A stretch of 64,000 bases of DNA from Chrysomallon squamiferum (Eukaryota; Mollusca; Gastropoda; Neomphalida; Peltospiridae): positions 9,694,586 through 9,758,585 of the forward strand of contig CM022676.1 in assembly GCA_012295275.1 (NCBI GenBank). Reading direction: 5' to 3'. Positions 1 through 13,640 of the stretch are shown piece by piece. Both the position numbers and the translations under genes were made by a program. Within the stretch, counting starts at the first letter, position 1. Every line of letters begins with the position of its first letter. The notes under the pieces are model-generated. The model did not search any database. It saw nothing but the letters and a program-made list of their open reading frames with translations, and had not been told where the DNA came from.

Positions 1-152
1 GTAAATATTGTCACTAAACTGCGATGTGGTTTTGAAACACTGATTTCCATTAGATCACAGAACAAAAACCTGCTGAGACTGTTTACGCGCTACAGGTAGC
101 AGGATCAGTCCTTGAGAGTGGAGAGCATTTCTGGGAGGGAAATGAAAGGAAA

Positions 153-328
153 TTTTTTCGGTTTGTGGAGTAGTTGGTAAAATTTTCAGTTTGAGGAGTG
201 GTTGATAAAATTTTCAGTTTGTGAAGTAGTTGGTAAAATTTTCAGTTTGTGAAGTAGTTGGTAAAATTTTCAGTTTGTGAAGTAGTTGGTAACATTTTCA
301 GTTTGAGGAGTAGTTGGTATTTATGAAA
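153..328. repeat. 28-bp tandem repeat, about 6 copies
   Basis: A 28-base unit of the form ATTTTCAGTTTG(T/A)G(A/G)AG followed by TAGTTGGTAAA recurs head to tail about six times, with outer copies more divergent than inner ones. No coding meaning is evident. Confidence 0.85.
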
Positions 329-545
329 TTACGATTAAAGAGTTTAATTTGCATTTTTTTCTTCTATCTTTCACTCACTATGAACACTGTAGATAACAAC
401 TTTTCATCTTATGGAAAGCAATGAAGGTTGCTGGCTTCAATTCTTTCATCTTATGGAATGACTAGAAAGCTAGAAGAGGTTCTCATAGTGAAGATTCTCA
501 AGAAGGCAAAGGGCCTCTGTTCTAAAACTGTAAAGGAATCGCATG

Positions 546-812
546 GCTCAGTAATTACAGATATCTTCCTTGAGACACTGAACCTGCGGTTTAAGATGCT
601 GCATGATAAATTCTTCTTGATTTATATACAACTCTGTAGGATATTGGTTCACCAGAAGTTTGCCTGGTGGACAGACACTCACTCCCAAAAGTTAAAAAAG
701 GACAGTTGATATTTTACACTTGAGCTCAGTAATTATAGATAACTTCCTTAAGATACTGAAGTCGGTTGGAACTGAGATTTAAGATGTTGCATGATAAATT
801 CTTCTTCATGGT
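546..812. repeat. Degenerate tandem duplication (about 178-bp offset)
   Basis: The block starting GCTCAGTAATTACAGATA near 546 and ending in GATAAATTCTTCTT recurs from about 723, with substitutions and a short insertion. A 93-codon open frame at 428-709 covers the first copy, but the second copy does not preserve it, so no gene is called. Confidence 0.65.
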
Positions 813-1123
813 TTCTAATGAATCTCATTATGACACTTCTGTTGTGCACATATTAAGCTGTTTTTATTGTAGCTGATGTTTGATGGGTTATTCAATCAAT
901 ATCTGCAGTATTCGTTGAGTTACTTCTGTTTTTGCTCAGATATTTGGTCTCTTCTGAGGACTGTTGTACTGTTATTCTTGCTCAGATATTTGTGTTGCAT
1001 TGCATACTCAGATATTTGGTCCATTTATTGTTGGGTTTTATTTTTAAAATTTGAATTGGTCATGATTTCATTATAATACTTTTAAAATAAACTTTTCTGC
1101 TACCATTCCATGACTATTTTTTT

Positions 1124-1366
1124 GTGCTATGTTTCTAGTTTCATATGTGATGACATACAAGTTGAGTATTCATTAAGCAGTTTCTTAATTTGTGTCTGGC
1201 TTGATCTTGTATGTTATGGACCTTTGTAATTTGTCAAAAAAAAAGTGCTATATTTCTAGTTTCATATGTGATGAGATTCAAGTTCAGTATTCATTAAGCA
1301 ATTTCTTAATTTGTGTCTGTCATGATCTTGTATGTTATGGAGCATTATAATTTGTACAAAAAAAAA
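1124..1366. repeat. 121-bp tandem duplication
   Basis: Two adjacent copies begin GTGCTAT(G/A)TTTCTAG at 1124 and 1245, both ending in an A run. They differ at a modest number of positions. Non-coding. Confidence 0.85.
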
Positions 1367-3528
1367 GTGAAAAAAGCAACCACTGTGCATCAGTTCTATT
1401 TGAGTTTTTATTGGGTTATCACCTGCTTAGGTTAGTGACTCATCTGGTTACCGCTGTTCACTGCATAGTTCTTTTCTGAGACATTGCAGGACAAATCCTC
1501 TTATGATCTTAGTGCTGCCATCTTTGGTGTATTTCAACCATTGTTAAATACTCGTTAAATGATTTTGATGGTGACTCAGAAACCATTGCTATGTTCCATT
1601 TAATTATTTTATTTTTTCTTTACTGCAGTGTTTAATAGTTTAAAAATTAAAAGAAATAACCTGTGTGTTTATTTCTGTGGGGGTTTGACTGTATAAAAAT
1701 ATCTCTTCTTGTAATATTGTAAAAGAAAATCATGGAGTAGTCAAAGAAGCTTTATTTTCTGAAATGTTTTACTGGTTATCATGTAACAAACAGTCCATGG
1801 TATGTAAAATACCATTTCTCAATCGGTACCAATAGTTTGGTATTTAAGCAGCTGGTTTAGTAATCTCACATCATTATCAAGAATCAATAATCATCAATAT
1901 TAAAATGTGTTGATATTTATTCATTTATTCAAAATTGACATTTAGAGGTGACTTAATTGCGCATATTTATGTTCTAGACAATTTTAATTATTCAGAGTGT
2001 GTATTTTGTGGTAGGTTAGTGTTGAGTTTATTTTAGAAATATCAAGACCCAAATAGTCTCTTTGTTATTGATTTTGTATAACTATACGGTTCAGTTAATG
2101 TTCTGATTATTCTTGCTTTTTCTCTTTCATTCCCACTGTTTGTCTGTTTCTTTTCTAATCTTTCTTGCTTTTTATGTTTGTTTGGTGTTTTCTCTCTTTT
2201 TTATTATTTCTTTCTTTCTATGTCTCTATTAATATAATTTAAAAAAATTGAAACCCATTAAAGACTTTATATAATTGCTAACTATATTGTCTTTCAAGTC
2301 TTAAAAACACAAACCCAGGATTGGCCACAATATTACAGCATATTACATAATGTCACTTAAAGTCAGTAGATTCACCTGTTGAATATACTGTGTATATCAC
2401 AGCCTAAGTAAACATGATGGCTTACATATCCCTTTAACATAGAGGTGCCTTCAATAAATAGTGTCTAGGATTAACCAAAGAAATCATTTTAACATAAGGG
2501 GTGTCTTGATAAACAATGTCTGGATGTTAACCAATAGAATTGCCTGTTTTATAAGATTAACCAATGACATTTGAGATCTTAAAGGATTAGACTAGACATG
2601 TACCCTGAGGATAAGCAGGTTTGTTAACTGACTGTATAAAACATTTTTATTAGTTTGGGTTTTTGTTTTTTTGATAATTAAAAATATTCTGGCTTTTGCA
2701 CATTTTTAAATGTATACATATGTAAAAACCCATAAATAATAAAAAAATTTCAAGCCTGAGTTAGGAATGACATAGCTAAATAAATAAACGAATGTATGTC
2801 AGTCTACAAAGATTAAATAAAACAAAAAAGAAATAAATCTTACCTGTAATATTAGATCCAAACTCCAAATCTTGTTTTCTTTATCTTTTATTTATTTTTT
2901 TTTTTTTAAAGACTGTAGTATATGATAGTATATTGTTCCTTTTAACACAGTAATACAACTGTTTTATTTGATTCTTTTTCTAAATATTGTAGCTTTTATT
3001 ACACTCTTATTATTTTGTTTTACTTGGGACACATGTCTCTATATAATCCTTTTAACTCTGATCAGTTACTTAACTGTTTTGTCCCCTATATCACACTTGT
3101 AATATTGCTCTGCATTATTTCATGTGAAACAGGATAGTGTGCTTTATATTTATTTTAAAGAAAGAAAAAATAAAAATAAAGTAAAAAATAACTTGACAGT
3201 TATAGATAACTTTTGTTCTCTGAATGATAAGAAATGACCTTGAGGGTGAGCGCATAAACATATCATCTGTTTTTGTTCACACAACAAAGAATGGATCTAC
3301 TGATATAGCCAAAGCTACAGATGTGTGATATGTCTGTTTTCCATAATAGCTCAGATCAGCTGGGGTTTTTTTTTTTTTTTTTTTTCCTTCTTCTTCTTAC
3401 TGTACCAGATCATTTCATTTCCACGTGAAATACTGCATGTGTGTTTATTTGTGTAAAACTGTCGGAAAATGCTTTAACAAACATTGCATACTTTGCCTAC
3501 ACCAATCTCTGCATTTTTATATTATTGT
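1367..3528. other. AT-rich non-coding DNA
   Basis: Simple AT-rich sequence with short poly-T/poly-A runs (for example near 2887-2906 and 3366-3385). No open frame with coding character and no convincing exon was seen on either strand. Confidence 0.6.
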
Positions 3529-3542
3529 TATTGTTATTGTTA

Positions 3543-3577
<35 letters not shown>

Positions 3578-3692
3578 ATTATGATTATCATTATGATTAT
3601 TATTATTATAATTATAATTATAATTATTATTACTATTATTATGGTTGTTGTTATTATCAATATTTATTGTTACTATTATTAGTATTATTATT
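3529..3692. repeat. (ATT/GTT)n microsatellite with ATA interruptions
   Basis: Imperfect trinucleotide array of ATT, GTT, ATA and GAT units. It produces spurious poly-Ile and poly-Tyr open frames. Confidence 0.9.
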
Positions 3693-3989
3693 TAAATTTT
3701 CTGTTTACATAATTTTTTCATTCATTCCTTCTTTTTCTTTCTTTCTTTATTTAGTACTGAACTGGTAAACAAAATTATTAAATTTACGTGAAGGATGGCC
3801 ATTAAAAATATATTTCTAATTTATTATTTTGAAAACTATATTAAATTTTTTTGTCTACCTTTATTGTATTTTATTAAGAGTTTATATTATTAAAATTTAA
3901 AAAAAAAACCCATTTAATATAATAGCTTGTAATACAGTATAGAGATATTACTGAATACCTACCTGATTAAGCAAGTGTTTGTCAAATTA

Positions 3990-4630
3990 CCGTATCAAAA
4001 TAGCTTGTTTTATTTTCAGTTGATCAGTTTATACAGGTGATATATTGTTTGTTAGGTAATATATGTGGCTAATTTTTAAACTAATGAACTAATACATAAA
4101 CAAAATATCTTGTTCAAACTGCTTATTCAGGTAATATATTGTTTGTAATTGAAAGTAAACAAAAACAAATTTATTGAAAAAAAAGTTTACAAGACGTTAA
4201 TTTATGCAGGTAAATAACTGTTTGTTAAATAATACACATAACTAAACCAGTAATCAAAGAAGAAAGAAAAATCCCTGATGTTATTTTACATAAACACTAT
4301 TACTTGTTTAACTTTCAAGTTATCAACTAATCCAGCTAACATATTCTTTGTCATGTAATATTTGTAACTAAACTTAAAACCAAATAAAGAAGTATAAACA
4401 AAACAACTAAGTTTTGTACATAAACAAAATTACTAGTTTAATTTTCAGCTGTCAGCTTATCCAAGTAATATATTACATGTCATGCAATGTTTGCAATTAA
4501 AATTACATTCAAAGATGAAAGAAAACAAAATCCCCCTGGTACTGTACATGAAACTGAATCACCTTTAAATTTTCCAGGCGTTAACTTATCCAGGTAATAT
4601 CCTCTCGTGCCAGGTAATTTCTGTTTACCT
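3990..4630. repeat. Decayed tandem array, roughly 130-150-bp unit
   Basis: Recurring blocks share a TTAACTTATCCAGGTAATAT-like core followed by a tract resembling TGTTTGTTA..GTAATAT and later AAACAAAAT. Recognisable cores lie near 4030, 4128, 4205, 4335, 4455 and 4590. Copies are heavily diverged. Confidence 0.55.
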
Positions 4631-4930
4631 GTTTATCACCTGAGCTCGTGCGTTGGTCAATGCATCTATAACTTAACCCGTTTTGTCTACTAAATGGACT
4701 TCATGTTGTTACAGCTATTATTTAGCTCGTGTTTACAAAACTCGATAACCGTTTTGAACTAATCCGAGCTGAAACTATTCTGTCACATATCCGTAACAGA
4801 AAAAGGTTTGCTTTTACACAGATTACTGGGTTTTTTTCCTCATCTGCTTAAGCTAGATATAAAAATCTTGTATGGTGAACATTATTTAATTTTATTTTGA
4901 GCTGCTTGCTGTCGGGCATGATGGCATAAT
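4600..4930. promoter_or_regulatory. CpG-bearing unique patch
   Basis: CpG dinucleotides are visibly concentrated here (about ten in 330 bases) compared with the surrounding tens of kilobases, and the sequence is not obviously repetitive. In an otherwise CpG-poor AT-rich setting this could mark an unmethylated regulatory or promoter segment. No TATA box or transcription start can be assigned. Confidence 0.25.
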
Positions 4931-5686
4931 TAAAACAGAAAAGTGTTATAGTGACGTTTTAGGTTTAGGTCATATGAAGTTTTTGAAGGAACCAGTGAGG
5001 GGGGAAGGAAGGATGTGGGGGAAGAGAGGGTGGAGGAAGGATGTGGGGGAAGAGTATAGATAGGTGTGAAAGTATGTGTTTGGTCATTTATAAGTTAGAC
5101 TGTATTTCTGTGTGTGTGTGCGTGCGTGTGCACATGCACGTTCATGTACATGCATGTATATATATACATGAAAGAAAGATAATGTATATTGCCAGATGTA
5201 AGAAAGTCCAAATTTTGTGTGTGCTTTCCTTTTTGAAGTGTATGAGATATTTTTTTTTTTTATTTTTTAAAGTGCCAGTAATATCTGTTTGAATATCAGA
5301 CAGAGAGAAAAACTACATTTTATTCTCTAAATAAATCAAATCTATTTGGCCACATGTCCAATGAAAAACTTCATACTAAAACACAGTATGCATTTCATTG
5401 TCTAATGTGTATCATGATTTATCATTCATACTGTCACTTTTTGTATTCTACATAACAATATTTACAATCTTCTACAGCCTTATATTTGAATTTTAAGAAT
5501 TATATTTTCTTTTCTTTTTTTGTTGCATAGGCATGAACTTTAACCCTGTGACCCTTGACCTTTTTTAAAAAAAATCTTTAATCCTGGTACAGAGTGTTCT
5601 AAAGTCATTTGTGTATACAGATGCATCTGAATAAATTAGATAAAATCCTTTTTTTTGTTATCTCAGATGTCGGTGGTCTTTCAAAG

Positions 5687-5871
5687 GTAACCATGGCAAC
5701 ATAGCATTATCTCACTTTTGTTCAGATGTTAATCTGGGGATTAACAAAAACCCTTTGAAGATGCAACAGTTGTTGACTTGTTACTCAGACTGTTGCCACG
5801 GTAACCTGTTGTATTTGTACCAGCAGTTCATGTACTGGAGGTTTGAAGTGGTATGTTGTTACCATGGTGAC
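5687..5871. promoter_or_regulatory. Cluster of three RFX X-box-like palindromes
   Basis: Three 14-base imperfect palindromes of the X-box form occur: GTAACCATGGCAAC at 5687-5700, GTTGCCACGGTAAC at 5792-5805 and GTTACCATGGTGAC at 5858-5871. RFX-family factors bind RGTNRCC-N1-3-RGYAAC-type sites and commonly control ciliary genes. The sites are not copies of one tandem repeat, since their flanks differ. Target gene and function are inference. Confidence 0.45.
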
Positions 5872-8881
<3,010 letters not shown>

Positions 8882-9019
8882 TGTTACGTTGATCAAATGA
8901 TCCACATTTCACATATACATGTCTGTATGTGTGTATGTATATATATATATTTATACACACACACATACATACATACATACATGTGTGTGTGAAATGTAGA
9001 TCATTTGGTCAACATAACA
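8882..9019. repeat. 138-bp fold-back (inverted repeat)
   Basis: The left arm (TGTTACGTTGATCAAATGAT at 8882) pairs with the right arm, whose reverse complement reads TGTTATGTTGACCAAATGAT. Pairing continues through CCACATTTCACA / CTACATTTCACA into CA/GT and AT repeats at the centre. It is nearly a full palindrome with few mismatches in the outer 30 bases per side. It could be a mini fold-back element or a hairpin transcript; no target duplication was recognised. Confidence 0.6.
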
Positions 9020-9079
9020 TACATTTATACATATACATATATATATATATAAGCACTATATGGCTTATATTGGTCGACA

Positions 9080-9115
<36 letters not shown>

Positions 9116-9119
9116 GGAG

Positions 9120-10570
9120 TTTTATATGATCAGTATACCTTGGAGAAAAGATACAATTACTAAAGTGAATATAATTCTCTGTCGTACTAATGGCTTATTA
9201 TTTCTTGTTCAGAAGGTTATAGGCATAAGTTTACCTTAGGGGAAAAGGAGATCACATGACTAAAGTGAACATGTTTTAGCAGACTACTGCATTGTCAAGT
9301 TTACAATGAAGGGAATGCAGTTAGATGTCTTCCTGATACATTTGTACTTCATAAGCAAAAGTTTGTAGGATCAATTTATCTGAAGTGAATACGTTTGAAT
9401 TCATAGCGTATTGCTGTATAAGCAGAAGGTTTTGGGATCGATTTATCTTGCTGAAGTGAATGAGTTTATTGAAGTCTTAAAAAGAAAAATGAGAATATTA
9501 TTTCATGATCAAAAGGTTTTTGGAATTAGTTTACTTAAGTGGAAAGGAAAGTCAATAAAACCAAAGATATTTTAAGAAAGATAATTTAACAAAGAGTTTT
9601 GCTCTGATACCTGAATATGAACCATTGATAAACAGAACAGAACTGTTAGTTGAGATTTTACCATAGAGTTTAAAAACATTTTTATAACATGCTAATTATT
9701 CTATATCTATAATCTATTCAGATCCATGAAGTTACTGCTTCAGAAAAAAAATGAATAATATTATTTATCTTCATGGAAATTAGATGAATTTAAATGAATT
9801 TAATTTATAATATGATTTAGTTAATAATAATTTAGTTTATGTAATAATAAATATAAAATGTTCATTGATGATCAGAAGGTTATGGGAACAAATTACCTGA
9901 ATGGAAAGGATAGTGAGAATATGTAAATACATCAATAGTTTGATATCAATTAAATATTGATTGAGGATCATGAGCTTATTGGATCAGATTTCTTTAATAG
10001 AAACTAAATTGATTGATAAACACCGGAAGGATTTTAATATGAGTCTTGAAGGATCAGTTGACCAAAAGGCACAAAAGCAAGATTTTTACAACATGCACAT
10101 ACATAAATGATTAATGTTTAACAACAACACTGCTATTTTAAATTCAGAATGAATTTTTTATAACATGCACACAAGTAAAAAAAAAAAACCTCTAACATGT
10201 GAAGACATTGCTTGTATGTTCACTGCTATATTTCATTTTGTGAGGAAAAAAAAAAATATATATTAAGACGAGCTAAAATTTATTTTAATATAATGTTAAA
10301 ATCATGGATCTTAAATGACATGGTTTCAGTGTGTCAGTTGGATAATGGAAATGTCGCAGCATGTGTGAGAGTTAGGTAAATGAATACGAGTAATGACACA
10401 GACAAAGAGCAGAATGTACATACTTAGTGTAAAACAATAAAACTGTTTGCGGCCAAGTGAAATGATGTATTAATTTGCAGTGGTTGACAGGAGGTTAACT
10501 ATAATTGAATCCAGCTTAATGCTAAAGCTATAAAACTTGTTCCTTGAGGACCGAAAAGGTTTTTTCGTAG
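9120..10570. repeat. Decayed interspersed/tandem repeat family
   Basis: A motif close to CAGAAGGTTTTGGGATCAG followed by TTTACCT.GAAGTGGAAAGG recurs with heavy divergence near 9128, 9212, 9355, 9424, 9510, 9870, 9966, 10050 and 10551. Spacing is irregular (70-360 bp). No gene lies in this stretch. Confidence 0.5.
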
Positions 10571-10860
10571 GATCAGTTTGCATGAAGGGAAAGAACGTTT
10601 ATTTTTTTATTTTTTTTTAAACACCTGGATATGAGCTAATGAAAAATCTAGTAAAAAAAAACATTTGGTTGACAAGCAGTTTGTTGTTGTGTTACTGTGC
10701 CAGTGGGGAGAAAGAGAGTTTTTTTTAATGTTGTGTATGTAAGTAAATGTAACCTTTGTTAAAACCAGTAAAAGTGTTGCACAGGATGAAAACATTTCAA
10801 CATTCTTAACACCATGCTGTGATGGGAGGACGTTTCTTCATTCAACTTTATTATTAACAT

Positions 10861-10972
10861 AAAGTGTGTGGGTGGGTGGATGGATGGGTGGGTGAGATGG
10901 GGCAAGGAGGGAGAGTGTGGGTGAGGGAAGGAGTTAGAGAGAGAGGGGGAGTGAGGGAAGGAAAGAGGGGTG
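10861..10972 (+). repeat. Purine-rich tract with G4 motif
   Basis: About 110 bases that are almost entirely G and A plus some T. Four GGG runs at 10870-10892 (loops of 1, 9 and 1 bases) satisfy a simple quadruplex pattern on the plus strand. Confidence 0.6.
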
Positions 10973-11169
10973 ATTTTAATTTATAATTATTAATGATTCA
11001 TCCCATGGAATGGAGGAGAATGATTCTTTTTGAACAGTTTAATAATTAACACGTGTTTGAACCTGATTTAAAGAGTCTGGCTGCTATCAACATTAGCACA
11101 AGTTCTCAGTTTTAAAAAAAAAATATGTGAAAAAAAAAGCCCCAAAACAAATCAAGACCTTCAAAACTG

Positions 11170-11830
11170 GAAGGTAAGCATTAAGATGAAGATATTAGTG
11201 AAAGAGGAATGCTGACATGGTGACTAATTTAAAACGTTTATACAAAAACGCTGCAAGGATCTTTTAATTTCATTTTGGACTGCATTGGCGTTAAGATGAA
11301 AATGATAACTAAGCTTGGGTAATCCGAGGTGCTGAAAGATTGAAAAATGTTTGTACATCTAAACATGCAGCTGTCCATTTCATGCAGGACAGGAACTTTA
11401 ATTTAACCCAAATTTTGATTTTATTGGCATTAATATGAAAATGATTCAGATGGGGTTAAACTGAGATCCCTAAGGGTTCAAAATGTTCATCTGGGTAAAC
11501 AAAAAAGGAGACCTGATTAAAATGAACCAGGATTTTAAATTTAATTTGAATTTTGAGCTTCATGATGCATTATGATGAAAATGATAGTACAGAGAGAGAG
11601 AGAGAGGTTTTTTAAGCTAAGATCTTTAAGGATTCAAAATACTCAACGTGGCTAAACAAAAAGCTACCTCCTTAGAATATACCACGATTTTTAATTTATC
11701 CTGAATTTTTATTTCATTAGCATTTAATGTTAAATGATACAGTTACGCTAAGATCCTCGAGGATTCAGAATGCTCAAATCTAAAAATGAAGTCGACAGTG
11801 TAATGCAAGCCGGGACATTAAGATGAAAAT
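11170..11830. repeat. Decayed tandem array, roughly 110-150-bp unit
   Basis: Blocks share ATTAAGATGAAAATGAT, then GAGATC(C/T)(T/C)(A/T)AGGATTCAAAATG and a TTTTAATTTAA.CC.AATTTT segment. Recognisable starts lie near 11180, 11290, 11430, 11570 and 11725. A short GA run occurs at 11591-11606. Confidence 0.55.
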
Positions 11831-12039
11831 TATATTGTTTTCAGGTCAGAGGAGGTTGTGACTGATTGAAAACTTTCATGTGTACTGTCAGCATTTGGCG
11901 ATTTAGTAATTGTGAATTATTGATTTGTCTGAAGCATTGAGTCATCAGAATGAAAAACAGTGGAACGTACATTAAACTGCACTTAGATTTCCAGATAGCT
12001 GTGTGTATCTGTGTGTGTCTCTGTGTGTCTGTGTGTGTG

Positions 12040-12240
12040 TGAGAGAGAGAAAGAGAATGTGAATTATATGAAAGACTGTGTATGATACAAATACATGTGA
12101 GAAGGAGAGAGAGAGAAAGAGAATGTGAATTATATGAAAGTTGTGTGATACAAATACATGTGAGAAGGAGAGAGAGAAAGAGAATGTCAGTTATATGAAA
12201 GTTGTGTGATACAAATACATGTGAGAAGGAGAGAGATGTG
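12040..12240. repeat. Tandem repeat of about 60 bp, 3 copies
   Basis: Three copies contain GAGAATGT(G/C)A(A/G)TTATATGAAA followed by TGTGATACAAATACATGTGA. It lies inside a GT/GA-rich stretch continuing to a (GA)n(GT)n microsatellite at 12421-12486. Confidence 0.8.
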
Positions 12241-12420
12241 TATATGTGTAAGAGTGTTTTTTTTTTTTTGTAACTGTATGTGTATATAAACACAGAGATG
12301 TGTATATGTGTTTTTTGTAACTATATATGTGTATAGAAACACTGAGAGGGACAGAGAGAAAGAATGTATGTATGTCTATGGCTGTTTTTTGTAATTATAT
12401 ATGTGTATGATGTAAATATG

Positions 12421-12443
12421 TGAGAGAGAGAGAGAGAGAGAGA

Positions 12444-12486
<43 letters not shown>
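12421..12486. repeat. (GA)n(GT)n compound microsatellite
   Basis: About 12 GA units followed by about 18 GT units. Confidence 0.95.
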
Positions 12487-12488
<2 letters not shown>

Positions 12489-13179
12489 TATTGGTAAATT
12501 CATTTAAATAGATATTTTACTTGCTGGGTAGCTTCAGGGATTTTGAACTTTTCTTACATATTGTGTCACTCTGTATTATACGTTTAGTTTATTTTTATTC
12601 CAGTAACTAATATTACTTTACTACATTTTAAACCAGTATATTATTTTTCTGTCTTTTATAACTACATATATCTGACTTTTAAACTTAATGTATATAATTA
12701 CAGCTGTTTTAAAACTGTATATTATATCTTGATTTTTATATGTAATTACCAGTACTAATTCAGTCTATCATTAAAACCATATAAGTATATGGATAATAAT
12801 CTCTATATTTTTAAAGGAAAGAGTCTTGTGTATTTACCTTTTACATTTATAATTTACATACTGTATTGGCTGGTACATCAATGTTTGGTCTTAATATTAT
12901 TATTTTAACTAGCATTTCTTTCTTTTTTTTTCTTTTTCTTTTCTTTCTTGTATTTATTTGTTAAACTGACCTTTAAATTATTTTTTAAACTTTGATGTTT
13001 ATTTTCTCTTTTTTTTAGCTTTGTATTTATTTATTTTTTTAACTTTGTATTTATCTTCTTTTTTTTTTTATCTTTTAACGTTTGTGTTTTTTTGGGGGGG
13101 GGTTAACTGGGAATTTATTATTTTTATATTCTATATTATTGTTATTTATTTATTTATTTATTTAAAACATCTTTAAAAT
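12487..13179. other. AT-rich non-coding DNA
   Basis: AT-rich with T runs and (TATT)n near 13145-13162. Nothing coding seen. Confidence 0.6.
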
Positions 13180-13640
13180 CTCTTTGATGTTTCTTGTTCG
13201 TACACCATACTGACTAGCATCACAACACGGAGAAGATGCCTTATCTTTTTTTTCATCTGACATCAGAACACGGAGAAGACCTCTTTCTTTTTCTGTTTGC
13301 TGTTAACAGTGACTCACTGATCAATCTGTCAACATCGGGATCCATAATGAAAACATCAGCCTGATCAATCAGGTGTCATCCAGTGCGTAATATAATTACC
13401 ATGGCAATTGGATGGGAAATATGGAATTAATTTCCACGGCAACGTGGGTTCAGTTCTATGGTAATACTCCAGCGAGAATGGGTAAACAGATTATGGTGTT
13501 AGTAATTTCGTTTTCGTGGTGTCAGAGTGGTGAATGTGTTGATGTGATCCCGTTAATTGAAGTTTATAAAAGATTAGTAGGGGGAGATGGTATGGAGTGG
13601 GGGAGACAGTGACTGTTCTGGAATGTTTTGGATTTGAGAA
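13180..13640. promoter_or_regulatory. Unique CpG-bearing patch with X-box-like motifs
   Basis: This stretch is less AT-biased than its surroundings and contains ATTACCATGGCAAT (13395-13408), ATTTCCACGGCAAC (13430-13443) and GTTCTATGGTAATA (13455-13468), all resembling RFX X-box half-palindromes. A short duplication (ACACGGAGAAGA near 13225 and 13268) is present. A 66-codon open frame at 13412-13612 matches nothing recognised. Possibly a regulatory segment; function is inferred only. Confidence 0.3.

Noticed and set aside
428-709. 93-codon open frame
   Set aside because: It overlaps a tandem duplication whose second copy does not keep the frame; no splice context or recognised domain.
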